NCBI RefSeq assembly: GCF_000292345.1
Contig: NZ_ALOU01000047.1
Coordinates: 84,377 to 148,376, forward strand
DNA length: 64,000 nt
Origin: Cupriavidus sp. BIS7
GTDB lineage: Bacteria > Pseudomonadota > Gammaproteobacteria > Burkholderiales > Burkholderiaceae
Direction of reading: 5' to 3'
A program made the position numbers and the translations under genes. The notes beneath the pieces were generated by a model. The model saw only the letters and a list, made by a program, of their open reading frames with translations. It had not been told where the DNA came from and did no database searches. Each line of letters starts with the position of its first letter. Position 1 is the stretch's first letter. Positions 1 through 8,469 of this stretch are shown piece by piece.

Positions 1-340
1 TTTGCACGGTGCAAAGAACCGCATTGAAAATCACCTGCTTGGCGCCGTTGCTGACAATTGTCTCCTGGGAGGAGTACTCGAGCTGGTTCTCACGCAGGAA
101 CTTGCGAGATACCGCTTCACGCAACGCCACCGTGCCGCCGACATCTGTGTATCGGGTCTTGCCTTCGGCCATTGCTCTGATTGCGGCTTCACGGATGTGT
201 TCGGGGGTATCGAAGTCCGGCTCGCCGGCTGTTAGGCCGATTACGTCTCGTCCGGACGCTCGGAGTTCCCGGACCCGTTGTCCGGCCATGGAACTCGGTG
301 ACGGCTTGATTCGATTAAGTCTGTCTGCAATTTTGACCAT
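1..340 (-). CDS. PLP-dependent aminotransferase, N-terminal part (runs off the left edge)
   Basis: The complement read leftward from an ATG at 340 encodes 113 residues beginning MVKIADRLNRIKPSPS, and the frame stays open to base 1. It contains the TAGEPDFDTPEHI stretch typical of the aspartate/aromatic aminotransferase fold I family (AspB/AAT I), followed by KTRYTDVGG and SNGAKQVIFN, which in this family lie before the PLP pocket. The catalytic lysine would be beyond the window. It lies 93 bases downstream of the amino acid ABC transporter ATPase gene on the same strand, so it may be the last gene of that operon and transaminate the imported amino acid. The substrate cannot be told from this piece. 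Confidence 0.85.
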   Translation of the reverse strand, partial: MVKIADRLNRIKPSPSSMAGQRVRELRASGRDVIGLTAGEPDFDTPEHIREAAIRAMAEGKTRYTDVGGTVALREAVSRKFLRENQLEYSSQETIVSNGAKQVIFNAVLCTVQ

Positions 341-433
341 GGTCTTTGGCTTGTATGGGAGATTCACTTTCGAGCACATACTTCCCGCAGCAGCAGGCAA
401 CGTCTGGCTCAAGACTGAGCGCGAGGCCTTACC

Positions 434-1162
434 TCACGCGTGGCGGATGTCAGCGACAAATTTTTTGGCGCGCGGATGCTCCGGCGAAGCGAAGAACTTG
501 TCGGGCTTGTTGCACTCAAGAATCTCGCCTTTGTCCATGAAGATGACTCGGTCAGCCACTTCCCTGGCGAAATTCATCTCGTGCGTGACACAGACCATCG
601 TCATCCCCTCGCCCGCAAGCTGCTTCATCACTTGCAGCACCTCCCCAATCATTTCTGGGTCTAACGCCGAGGTCGGCTCATCAAATAGCATGACTGGTGG
701 ACGCATCGCGAGCGCCCGCGCAATCGCTACACGTTGCTGCTGACCTCCGGACAGTTGAGTGGGATAGGCATCTGCCTTATGCGCGAGTCCGACCTTCTCC
801 AGCAGCGCCATTGCACGGTCGCGCGCTTCGGCTTGCGGAAGCTTCAATACGTCCATTGGCGCCAACATGATGTTTCGAAGCACAGTCATGTGGGGAAACA
901 GGTTGAACTGCTGGAACACGAAGCCAATCTCGCTGCGCAACCGATTGAGGTTGGCACTCTTCTGATGCACATCAGAGCCGTTGACCAGAATCTCACCGTT
1001 CTGGATTGCTTCCAGACGATTGATGGTACGAATCAGCGTCGACTTTCCTGAACCGGACGGACCGCACACCACCACCACTTCGCCCTTCCCGATGTTCTCG
1101 TTGACATTGTTCAAGGCGTGGTAATCGCCATACCACTTGTTGACATTCTTGAAGTGAATCAT
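434..1162 (-). CDS. Polar amino acid ABC transporter, ATP-binding subunit
   Basis: The 242-residue protein has the full length of a GlnQ/HisP/ArtP-type ATPase. Walker [10 protein letters not shown] is near residues 34-42, the signature LSGGQQQR near 138, and Walker B with the following D-loop ([12 protein letters not shown]) near 158-169; the switch histidine is in CVTHEM. It powers import of a polar amino acid through the two permeases encoded just upstream. Its ATG overlaps the stop of the preceding permease gene by four bases (ATGA), showing translational coupling. The family is certain; the amino acid carried is not. Confidence 0.95.
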   Translation of the reverse strand: MIHFKNVNKWYGDYHALNNVNENIGKGEVVVVCGPSGSGKSTLIRTINRLEAIQNGEILVNGSDVHQKSANLNRLRSEIGFVFQQFNLFPHMTVLRNIMLAPMDVLKLPQAEARDRAMALLEKVGLAHKADAYPTQLSGGQQQRVAIARALAMRPPVMLFDEPTSALDPEMIGEVLQVMKQLAGEGMTMVCVTHEMNFAREVADRVIFMDKGEILECNKPDKFFASPEHPRAKKFVADIRHA

Positions 1163-1881
1163 TGCGTTACTACTCCTGCCGGAATGGCGCTGGTCTTACG
1201 GACGGGCTTTCGATTCTCGAGTCGCTTTACCCCCAGGTTGAGGGAATAGCAGACGATGAAGTAGACGGCGGCGAGAATCAAATAGACCTGGAATGGCTTG
1301 TTCAACAACTGGCCGCTAACCTGATAGGCGGCATACGTCAGTTCGTTGACGCTGATGATGTATCCCAGAGACGTGTTCTTAATCAGGTTGATGAACTGAT
1401 TCAGAATGCTGGGTGTCATGCTTCGCAACGCCTGAGGCAGGACGATGCGCCACAGAGTTAGCCCATACGACATACCGAGAGAGCGAGCTGCCTCTACATG
1501 TCCTCGCGGGACGGCCAAGATGCCGGCCCTGATGACCTCGCCCAAGAAAGCTGCCTCATAGACAACGAGCGCACAGATGACTGTCGTCAGGCCAGAAACA
1601 CTACGGCCGACGAGCACCGGCACAATGAAGTAGGCCCAAAAGATGAGCATCAGCACGGGCAGCCCGCGCACTACCGTAGTGAACCCGGCCGCCGGAAGCG
1701 CGAACCATTTGACGGGACTTGTGCGTGCTACAGCGATGAGTACGGATGCCGGGAAGGCGAGAACAAGGCCCGCGATTGCCATGCACAGCGTAAGCGCGAG
1801 GCCGCCCAATGGTCCCTCCGGGAATTGGCCCAGCAGAAAAATCAGGCCGTATTCTTGAAGGATGTGAAGGATATCGCTCAT
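1159..1881 (-). CDS. Amino acid ABC transporter permease (HisM/GltK type)
   Basis: A 240-residue inner-membrane protein of the HAAT/PAAT permease family (BPD_transp_1). The EAA loop that docks on the ATPase is visible as [22 protein letters not shown] near residues 130-150, followed by the usual SLLNQF-like segment ([15 protein letters not shown]). About five hydrophobic segments can be seen. The gene overlaps its neighbours by four bases on both sides (1159-1162 and 1878-1881), so it is in the middle of a coupled operon. Together with the next permease it should form the heterodimeric channel. Confidence 0.94.
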   Translation of the reverse strand: MSDILHILQEYGLIFLLGQFPEGPLGGLALTLCMAIAGLVLAFPASVLIAVARTSPVKWFALPAAGFTTVVRGLPVLMLIFWAYFIVPVLVGRSVSGLTTVICALVVYEAAFLGEVIRAGILAVPRGHVEAARSLGMSYGLTLWRIVLPQALRSMTPSILNQFINLIKNTSLGYIISVNELTYAAYQVSGQLLNKPFQVYLILAAVYFIVCYSLNLGVKRLENRKPVRKTSAIPAGVVTQ

Positions 1882-2582
1882 CGTGCCCCCTTCGCTGCGG
1901 CACCCAAGCGGCTGTGCGCGTAGCTACCCAGCCCCATAATTAGGAATGAAATGCACAGGTAAAAGGCCGATGCAATCGCGAAGGCCTCAAACGTGTGGAA
2001 GGTCTCGTTCTCAACCTGCTTTGCCGCATATGTAGCCTCGGACACCCCGATGACCATGGCCAAGCTCGTTGACTTGAAAAGACTCAGGGATTGATTGATG
2101 AGGGGAGGGACCGAGACCCGTACCGCCTGGGGCAGGATGACTCGTCTGATGGCTTGTACATATGTCAGCCCCAACGCTCGAGCCGCCTCCATTTGCGTGA
2201 GAGGCAGGGAACGAATGCCACTGCGCAAGTCTTCTGACATGTAGGCCGCTGTGTTGAGCGCCAACGCAATCAACGCGAAGAGCAGTTCGCCGTTGTGAGC
2301 GTTGATTGCGGACTGCCACGACGCCGGAAGCACCTGGGAGATGCCGAAGTACCAGAAGAAAATCTGGACAAGACCTGGCACGTTTCGGTGGTAGCCAACA
2401 AAGGCCTCGCACAGCTTTTCAATTGGTCGAATGGGAGACGAACGCAAGGCGACGATGACTAATGCCAGGGCAAAGCCGCACACCCACGACGACAGGAATA
2501 GGAGGATGCTCCGAACCGCGCCCATGATGAACCAATGGACGTATGGCCCCTCGTTGAGGAACGAGAAATCTAGTGATTCCAT
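1878..2582 (-). CDS. Amino acid ABC transporter permease (HisQ/GltJ type)
   Basis: The frame is open from 2729, but the family-like N-terminus begins at the ATG at 2582 (MESLDFSFLNEGPYVHWFI), giving 234 residues; the upstream extension is polar and not membrane-like. The EAA loop is EAARALGLTYVQAIRRVILPQA, followed by LINQSLSLFKSTSLA, the same arrangement as in the partner permease. It is the second channel subunit of the transporter. The ribosome site before 2582 is weak, so the start is less sure than the family. A 65-base gap separates it from the binding protein gene. Confidence 0.9.
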   Translation of the reverse strand: MESLDFSFLNEGPYVHWFIMGAVRSILLFLSSWVCGFALALVIVALRSSPIRPIEKLCEAFVGYHRNVPGLVQIFFWYFGISQVLPASWQSAINAHNGELLFALIALALNTAAYMSEDLRSGIRSLPLTQMEAARALGLTYVQAIRRVILPQAVRVSVPPLINQSLSLFKSTSLAMVIGVSEATYAAKQVENETFHTFEAFAIASAFYLCISFLIMGLGSYAHSRLGAAAKGAR

Positions 2583-2647
2583 GACAATACTCGGAAGGCC
2601 GGATGGAGCCGTCTCCGCCGTTGACGTCAGGGGCTCCCTCCGAAGGA

Positions 2648-3481
2648 TTACTCGACGGCGGCAAGAGGCGTGAGCTTCTTCTCGCGCTTGATGTTGTAGG
2701 GAGTCTGGGGCCCCACCCACTTGTTCCACAGTGCATCCAGCTCGCCATCCTTCTCCATCTGGACGAGAGCGGCATTGACAGCGGCGAGCAGGGCCGGCTC
2801 GCCTTTCTTCACCCCCAAGGCGGTGGGCTCCCAGTGCAGTTGTCCATCAGCGAACCGCACCTTCCCTTCGGACTCATTTACGAAGCGAGACCCAGACATT
2901 TGAGCAATGGCGAAGGCTTGGCTCTTCCCCTGCTGCAAAGCCAGAAACGCTGTCGGCGCATCTTGATACGTGACCACCTCGGTCGACGTCAGCATGCGTC
3001 TGGCGTAGAGCTCCGGCGTCGACCCTTTGACGGTGCTGATTTTGATGTCCTTGGCCTGACTGACATCCTTGATTGGAGAGTTGGCCGGCACTACAAGCTT
3101 GATAGGAATTTGGTAGTGGATGTCCGAGAACGCTATCTGCCGTGCGCGTTCTTTGGTGTACCCGAGCGCTGCAGCCACTACGTCCACCCGACCAAGTGCC
3201 AGTTCGGGAATGCGTGCCTCCACGCTCAGGGGGCGGTGCTCCAGCTTGACTCCGAGATGCTTCGCGATAGCCGCGCAGGTGTCCACGTCGAAGCCGACAA
3301 TCTGGCGCGTCTTCGGGTCTTGAAATCCAAGTGGCTGACTCGTCGACAGAGTGCCGCAAATCAGTGTGCCTCGAGCCTTGATATCTGCAAGCCGGTCAGC
3401 ATAGGCCGAACCGGCCATCGCAAGGCCTATACCGAGGATTGCTGCGTGAAGATGCCGGGGGCGGGGAAGGTGGAACGCCAT
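2648..3481 (-). CDS. Periplasmic amino acid-binding protein of the ABC transporter
   Basis: From the ATG at 3481 (ribosome site AAAGGAG nine bases upstream) the product has 277 residues. It has a Sec signal peptide ending near AGSAYA, then a bacterial SBP family 3 domain: RGTLICGT at the mature start, PLGFQDPKTRQIVGFDVDTC, LELGRVD-like ELALGRVDVVAAAL, and a C-terminal EKDGELDALWNKW. It captures the substrate in the periplasm and delivers it to the two permeases encoded downstream. It is the first gene of the operon and has a perfect operator-like dyad about 22-42 bases before the start codon. The ligand is not identifiable by eye. Confidence 0.93.
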   Translation of the reverse strand: MAFHLPRPRHLHAAILGIGLAMAGSAYADRLADIKARGTLICGTLSTSQPLGFQDPKTRQIVGFDVDTCAAIAKHLGVKLEHRPLSVEARIPELALGRVDVVAAALGYTKERARQIAFSDIHYQIPIKLVVPANSPIKDVSQAKDIKISTVKGSTPELYARRMLTSTEVVTYQDAPTAFLALQQGKSQAFAIAQMSGSRFVNESEGKVRFADGQLHWEPTALGVKKGEPALLAAVNAALVQMEKDGELDALWNKWVGPQTPYNIKREKKLTPLAAVE

Positions 3482-3502
3482 GGAACAACTCCTTTGTTGC
3501 GT

Positions 3503-3523
3503 TTTCATAATGCCATTATGATT
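3503..3523. promoter_or_regulatory. Operator-like dyad before the ABC transporter operon
   Basis: TTTCATAAT-N3-ATTATGATT, with a 15-base core (CATAATG-C-CATTATG) that is a perfect inverted repeat. It sits just before the binding protein start at 3481. A near-identical dyad is at 5046-5066 before the MFS gene, with the IclR gene between them. That makes it a likely IclR-family operator for this locus. Confidence 0.7.
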
Positions 3524-4156
3524 TTTATATGCACGCATCGTGCCACAGCTGTTCCGCAGAGGCTCTAGGGGTTTCCTCTCATCTATAATGCCGTATGAGT
3601 CACTTTTATGCGCACCTTTGACTCTTTGTGCGTGTAAGCAGGCACCGTGGATGGGCGCCGTGCACCGGCTTGAGGCGAACAAAGCTCGATGCGCTCGTGA
3701 GTGGACCGACCGGCCGGTTCCTGGCCCGCTCGGCTCCAATGGACGCACCTTCCGCGCACGGAAAACGAGCAGGATGGGAAAGGGAGTCTTCTGGCGGGAA
3801 GGCCTTGCGGAGCGGCCTTTGGAGAATCAGCGGCTGGTCTGAGGAATCTCAGATGCTATGCAGCAGTGGGAAGCGGGCATGGCCAGCCTGCTCATCGTGT
3901 TCGCCCCATTCAAACTGGGGAGAACACGCGGTCGCGTTCGCGGCTCATCGGCGAATAGTCAAGGACAAGGCCGAGCTCTAGTGCAGGACCTTGGTCGCCA
4001 TGGCAAATGGCGCGATGGAATCGAATCGGAACGGCGGCCACTATAGACCGGGCGTCGCTCTGGCTATAGGCAATGAGACGCTTGGCAATGAGGCGGCCTT
4101 GGAAATCACCCTCACACCGTTCAACGTGCGCACCCTCGCCAACTGAGTGGGGCGTC
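3524..4156. other. Intergenic stretch without a recognisable gene
   Basis: About 630 bases between the ABC operon promoter and the 3' end of the IclR gene. Several overlapping open frames of 60-120 codons exist on both strands, but none has a convincing ribosome site, family motif or membrane pattern. I see no tRNA or repeat. It may hold an eroded gene or a long 5' leader. Confidence 0.5.
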
Positions 4157-4180
4157 ACGTCAGTACGTCTGCGCTGACGT
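4157..4180 (-). terminator. Hairpin after the IclR gene
   Basis: ACGTCAG and CTGACGT form a 7-bp stem around a 10-base loop, three bases past the IclR stop codon. There is no run of T, so this is a candidate terminator or 3' stabilising hairpin rather than a classic one. Confidence 0.35.
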
Positions 4181-4183
4181 CTA

Positions 4184-4903
4184 TTACACGACGGTCGCGC
4201 CCAAGGTCTTCGACAAGCTTTTGGCAGCGTCCAAAAGCGTGGCCTGTGTGGACTTAACATCTGGGTCGAACCGCGCAACAGGACCCGAAATCGTCAAAGC
4301 ACCCGCCAGCACATTCCCGTGGCGCAACACTGGCGCGGACATCGACGATGTTAGCTCGCGGCCTGCCGTGACCGGATTGACCTTGCTGGCAGAGGTGAAC
4401 ACGCAGTTGTCAGTGGACCATTCGAAAGCGCTTTGTTCCGAGAACACACGCAAGACTTGTGCGGTAGCCGTGTCGTCCATTGGCAGCCGGGTTCCCGGTG
4501 CCATACTGGCCTTCAAATGGTGAGGCGAGTCCTTGCGTAACAAGCAGATTCGACTGTCCCCTTCTCTGACATAGAACGACGAGCTCTCCTCTGTCTGTTG
4601 CGTGAGCGAATCCAGGACCGGCATCACTTGCTCTGAGAGGTTGAACGTGAGCTCATACCGGCAGCCAAGCTCGTACACGCGCGAGCCAAGTTGATATCGT
4701 CCATCCTGACGCTTCACGATGTAGTTCATCGGTTCCAGCGAAAGCATATAGCGCAGGATGACGCTCTTGAAGAGACCGGTCTCAGCCTCGAGGTCGGATA
4801 GCGTCAGCGGACCCTCGTGGCGCAGGAAGGCGTCCAAAATGGACAGTGTGCGGCCGACTGCGTTCACCGAACGGTCCACGTCTGTTGTCTTCTGCCTGGC
4901 CAT
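4184..4903 (-). CDS. IclR-family transcriptional regulator
   Basis: Starts at the ATG at 4903, which has a strong ribosome site (GGAGGAG, about eight bases upstream); the open frame extends further but without family similarity. The 239-residue product has an N-terminal winged helix (VGRTLSILDAFLRHEGPLTLSDLEAETGL, residues about 15-45) and a C-terminal IclR effector domain (SFYVREGDSRICLLR, GTRLPMDDTATAQVL, and DVLAGALTISGPVARF-like NVLAGALTISGPVARF). It lies between the amino acid transporter operon and a divergent MFS gene. Both of these have the same TTTCATAAT dyad upstream, so it probably controls them in response to a small acid or amino acid. Confidence 0.93.
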   Translation of the reverse strand: MARQKTTDVDRSVNAVGRTLSILDAFLRHEGPLTLSDLEAETGLFKSVILRYMLSLEPMNYIVKRQDGRYQLGSRVYELGCRYELTFNLSEQVMPVLDSLTQQTEESSSFYVREGDSRICLLRKDSPHHLKASMAPGTRLPMDDTATAQVLRVFSEQSAFEWSTDNCVFTSASKVNPVTAGRELTSSMSAPVLRHGNVLAGALTISGPVARFDPDVKSTQATLLDAAKSLSKTLGATVV

Positions 4904-5045
4904 GTGGCCTTCTCCTCCAGCTCCGGCGAGCCGGCCAGGGCTCACGCAGCAATTTTCATAAACCGAATATGTTACAGCAACGCCCGAAGCACCTGCCGCC
5001 GCTCTAGGATGTCGCGGATGCGCAAGACGGTTCCCTCCGTACATT

Positions 5046-5066
5046 TTTCATAATATCATTATGAAA
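5046..5066. promoter_or_regulatory. Operator-like dyad before the MFS gene
   Basis: TTTCATAAT-ATC-ATTATGAAA is a perfect 9-3-9 inverted repeat. It lies in the 157-160 bp IclR/MFS divergent intergenic region and overlaps an alternative ATG of the MFS gene at 5061. It matches the dyad at 3503-3523 in 18 of the 21 non-identical-spacer-inclusive positions or better in the arms, which argues for a shared regulator. Confidence 0.7.
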
Positions 5067-5102
5067 TCGTCGCGCAGGCCATCCCGTTGGTCGGGCAGCA
5101 CA

Positions 5103-6347
5103 ATGCCCGGCACTCATCTCATGAGCGCACCAAAGACCGCCACGCCGGGAGCCTTCCCGGCCCTGACCGAGCCACCTGTTCGGCGCTATCTCTATGGACA
5201 AACGGCTTCCGTCCTGGGCAGTTGGACTCAAAACATCACGCTTAACTTGCTGCTATGGGAGATGACACATGCAGCGTGGCAGCTTGGGCTTCTGAACTTC
5301 CTGCTGCAGGGTCCTTCGCTGCTCGTATCCCCACTTTTCGGCGCCCGACTGAGCCCAACAAGTGCGCGCAGCACGGCATTCCGAATACTCCTCTGCTCCT
5401 TGATAGTGGCCGCCATACTGGCTGCGACGCAATTCTTCGGGTTGCTCGGGCCAGCGATTGTCACTGCAGCCGCGCTCGTGTGCGGAATACTGGCGGCAAT
5501 GGAAATGCCGACCAGGCAGCTCCTACTCACCACGACCCTCGAGGACAAGAGCTCACTCGGAAGCGTTATTGCTCTCAATACACTGGTGTTCAATGTGGGA
5601 CGCATGATTGGTCCCGTCATCGCGGCATACCTTTTCATGCACGCTGGCGCCAGCAGTGGCTTCGCTCTGAACGTCATTGGACTGACGACGATGCTCGTAT
5701 GTATTCGCTCGCTGCCAACCGACACGCGCCTCCAATCAGTCGCGGTCAAGAGCGGAGGATTGCGCCACGCCGTTGCCTATGCGCGTGCGGACAATCTTGC
5801 ACGCCAATGTCTTCCCGCACTCGCCCTGCTGGGCCTTCTGGCTGGTTCATATCAAACACTCATTCCGGTCCTGTCACATCGATTTGGTGACGCGGCGCGA
5901 TTTACAGGCGTTTTTTTCGGCTGCGCGGGCGCCGGCGCGATGCTGGCTGCGCTGTTGCTGTCCTCACACATCATGAACGCGCGCAGGGCGATGCAAGCCC
6001 ATGGTGCCGCACAATGGCTCGCTGTCCTCGCGTTAGGCGTGATTTCGCTCGCAAGCACACCCTGGTTCGCAGGAGCCGGCTTTTGCGCGCTTGGCTTGTC
6101 ACTGACCTTATTTGCAACTACTACCAACTCGACGCTTCAGCGAAACTGCCCTAGCGAACTGCGCGGTGGCATTGTGGGACTGTATGGGATGGCCTACCTC
6201 GGCACGATGCCCCTAGGCCATTTGTTGATGGGGAACGTTGCGAACCTGGTGGGCGAGCAAGCCGCCTTCGGTCTCATGTCCGTCAGTCTAGCGCTTAGTC
6301 TCGGAGCACTGCGCATATTTGGCCGACCTGCATCGGTGGAGCGCTAG
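5103..6347 (+). CDS. MFS transporter, EntS/multidrug exporter-like
   Basis: A 12-segment major facilitator protein of 414 residues if started at 5103. The frame is also open from ATG codons at 5061 and 5121. I prefer a start after 5061 because that codon lies inside the operator dyad; no start has a strong ribosome site. The sequence begins its first membrane segment at RRYLYGQTASVLGSWTQNITL, the pattern of the EntS/MFS_3 group of exporters, and has MEMPTRQ in the 4-5 region. It is transcribed away from the IclR gene. It may export the substrate of the locus or a toxic intermediate. The assignment to MFS is firm, the substrate unknown. Confidence 0.88.
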   Translation: MPGTHLMSAPKTATPGAFPALTEPPVRRYLYGQTASVLGSWTQNITLNLLLWEMTHAAWQLGLLNFLLQGPSLLVSPLFGARLSPTSARSTAFRILLCSLIVAAILAATQFFGLLGPAIVTAAALVCGILAAMEMPTRQLLLTTTLEDKSSLGSVIALNTLVFNVGRMIGPVIAAYLFMHAGASSGFALNVIGLTTMLVCIRSLPTDTRLQSVAVKSGGLRHAVAYARADNLARQCLPALALLGLLAGSYQTLIPVLSHRFGDAARFTGVFFGCAGAGAMLAALLLSSHIMNARRAMQAHGAAQWLAVLALGVISLASTPWFAGAGFCALGLSLTLFATTTNSTLQRNCPSELRGGIVGLYGMAYLGTMPLGHLLMGNVANLVGEQAAFGLMSVSLALSLGALRIFGRPASVER

Positions 6348-6586
6348 GTAGCAAGAGCGAAGACTGTAAGGTTTGGAGCCGTTTTACCCCGACCCATGCT
6401 TGGTGCCAACTTCGAAGGAAGCGTGGCTCAGGGTGTCGCTCAAGGGTGGGCAAATTCTCGCCCTTGCTGATTAACGGCCCGCCAGAATCAAAACCTGCGC
6501 TACAACGCATTGGCCGTCTGAACTGCAAATACCCGCTTTCGGCGCTTGCCCTCTTGGATGCGCCAACGCCGTTCAAGAGGTCAAGC

Positions 6587-6622
6587 CTCTACCATTCACA
6601 AGACTTCCCGCGAATGGTAGAG
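6587..6622. terminator. Hairpin between convergent MFS and aldolase genes
   Basis: CTCTACCATTC and GAATGGTAGAG are perfect 11-bp arms around a 14-base loop, 15 bases beyond the aldolase stop. There is no clear T run. The convergent position suggests a bidirectional terminator. The rest of 6348-6636 holds nothing else that I can recognise. Confidence 0.5.
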
Positions 6623-6636
6623 AATCCTCAAGCCGA

Positions 6637-7422
6637 TTAGTCCTGATAGCTCGGGTCAATACGGTTCAACTTACGCAGCATTGCAGGCCACTCCATGAGG
6701 CCGAATGGTCGGCGCGTGCCTGGCAAGTAGTTCTTGCGCGTATCCTCAACAATTTCCGAAGGCACGGTCGTCAGTTCCTTTCCGCAAGCCAGCGCGGCAA
6801 GCTGCGCCTTGCAAACCTGTTCAAAACGCTGCATTGCGTTGAATGCCTCGGCAGTGGTGCCCGTTGCAACGAGCAGACCATGGTTGCGCAGAACCAGGTA
6901 GTTTTCTTGCCCCATGTCGCGCAAGAGCGATGCTTTCTCCCGCTCGTCGAGCACGATGCCCTCAAAGTCGTGATACGCAACACCCGCGAAGCGCATCGAA
7001 GTTTGAGTCAGCGGCAGAATGCCACACGCCAGCGAGGATACCGCCATCCCCGCTACAGTATGTGTGTGGGCAACACAACCAACATCCGGTCGCGCCGCGT
7101 GAATCGCGCTGTGAATGACGTAGCCAGCGCGATTCACACCATACTTCAGGTCGCCGAAGTCAGGGCTGTAGAGAATCTCCCCGCTCTCATCCACTTTGAT
7201 GAGCGACGAGGCAGTGATTTCCTCGTACAGCATGCCATACGGATTGATTAGGAACGCATTCTCGCCAGGCACCCGCGCGGAAATGTGGTTAGCGGTCAGG
7301 TCGGACAGACCATAGATATCAAACAGTCGGTAGCACGCGGCCAAATCCACACGCGCCTTCCACTCCTCTGCAGAGACTTTGTCTCGAAGCGATGGAAGCT
7401 GCAAATTGGATGCACCAGTCAT
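6637..7422 (-). CDS. Class II aldolase/adducin family protein
   Basis: 261 residues, with AGGAG about nine bases before the ATG at 7422. It has the class II aldolase fold signatures: LTANHISARVPG near residues 42-53, NPYGMLYEEIT, and the zinc-binding CVAHTHTVAGMAVS (HxH near residue 118-120), with a third histidine in LVLRNHGLLV. Members are fuculose-phosphate aldolase-like lyases or decarboxylases acting on hydroxy acids. It is the last gene of a seven-gene leftward operon, 25 bases after a 2-hydroxyacid dehydrogenase gene, so a retro-aldol or decarboxylation of a hydroxy/oxo acid made in the pathway is likely. The actual substrate is unknown. Confidence 0.9.
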   Translation of the reverse strand: MTGASNLQLPSLRDKVSAEEWKARVDLAACYRLFDIYGLSDLTANHISARVPGENAFLINPYGMLYEEITASSLIKVDESGEILYSPDFGDLKYGVNRAGYVIHSAIHAARPDVGCVAHTHTVAGMAVSSLACGILPLTQTSMRFAGVAYHDFEGIVLDEREKASLLRDMGQENYLVLRNHGLLVATGTTAEAFNAMQRFEQVCKAQLAALACGKELTTVPSEIVEDTRKNYLPGTRRPFGLMEWPAMLRKLNRIDPSYQD

Positions 7423-7447
7423 ATTGTTCTCCTAGCTATCGTATAGC

Positions 7448-8467
7448 TTACTTAACAGCGTTTCGTAGAAGCAGCCCATCACGCCAACGGACCAGGTTAT
7501 CGAGGAAGATTTCCCCGACTTCTGCGTAGTGTCCCGTTGTATGACCAGCCGTATGGGGGGCGATAACTACCGTAGGAAGAGTCCACAACGCCGAATCTGG
7601 GCTTAATGGCTCTTTCTCGAATACATCCAGGAAGGCACCACCAAGGTGCCCTCGACGCAGAGCGCCAATTAGGTCGTTCTCGACCACGACTTCGCCGCGA
7701 GAAACATTCACCAGAATCGCTCCCGGCGGCAACAAAGCAATGGTGTTCCGGTTCATTAGCCCGCGCGTGGTGGGCGTCAAGGGGCAAGCAAGTACCACAA
7801 CAGAAGCTTTCGGAAAAACGGTAGCGATATCCGCGAAGCTGACAGTCTGCGCCACCCCCTCTACTGGCTCTCGTGTCCTGCGTACGCCGATGACCTTCAT
7901 GCCGATAGCACGCAGCAATCTGGCGACCTCCTGGCCGATAGGACCCATGCCGACAACGGCAGCGACTTGCCCTTTCAATTCGTTGGGTGCCCGCTCACCT
8001 AATAGTGGCTCCCAGCATTTCCGACGCTGCGCATCGACCAGCAACGGTAGCTTCCGTGCGATAGCTAGCACCCCCAGAAGCGCCATCTGTGCCACTGCGC
8101 CGGCGTTTGCACCAGAACCCGTCGTCACCATTACATTTCGCTTTTCCAACTCAGCGAAGATGGGGCGGTCGGCGCCAGCAGAGTGGGTCTGCAACCACGT
8201 AAGCCGTGGCGAAGCCCGCATGGCGCCGTAGAACTCGAGGAGCGTAGGCGCCAAATCTGTCTTGCCAGAGTTACCGGTCACATCGCGCGACAAGAATGCA
8301 ATCTGCGCCTCGCCAGCGGCGCTGCTCTCGAGCGCCAACTTTGGCGTTATGAGCCTGTGCGGACGACTCGCCAGTACCTCGCTGATACGCGAGCCAAACG
8401 CTTCGATAGCAGCGCTCGACATCAAAAGCGTCAGTTCTTCTGTCGCCGTACCAATCTTGCCGTGCAT
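7448..8467 (-). CDS. D-isomer-specific 2-hydroxyacid dehydrogenase
   Basis: 339 residues. The ATG at 8467 follows the hydrolase stop by two bases and has GGGAAGG upstream; an internal ATG at 8422 lacks a ribosome site. The Rossmann motif is VVGMGPIGQEVA near residue 170. The catalytic triad of the family is seen as Arg in NVSRGEVV, Glu in FEKEPL and His in APHTAGHT. It would interconvert a 2-oxo acid and a D-2-hydroxy acid with NAD(P)H in the cytosol. A paralogue of the same family is at 15814-16755, and the two flank the operon region, which suggests that a hydroxy/oxo acid is central to the pathway. Confidence 0.93.
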   Translation of the reverse strand: MHGKIGTATEELTLLMSSAAIEAFGSRISEVLASRPHRLITPKLALESSAAGEAQIAFLSRDVTGNSGKTDLAPTLLEFYGAMRASPRLTWLQTHSAGADRPIFAELEKRNVMVTTGSGANAGAVAQMALLGVLAIARKLPLLVDAQRRKCWEPLLGERAPNELKGQVAAVVGMGPIGQEVARLLRAIGMKVIGVRRTREPVEGVAQTVSFADIATVFPKASVVVLACPLTPTTRGLMNRNTIALLPPGAILVNVSRGEVVVENDLIGALRRGHLGGAFLDVFEKEPLSPDSALWTLPTVVIAPHTAGHTTGHYAEVGEIFLDNLVRWRDGLLLRNAVK

Positions 8468-8469
8468 AC

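Noticed and set aside
9..743. 244-codon plus-strand open frame at the left end
   Set aside because: It lies opposite the aminotransferase and ABC ATPase genes, both of which have clear family motifs; this is a shadow frame.
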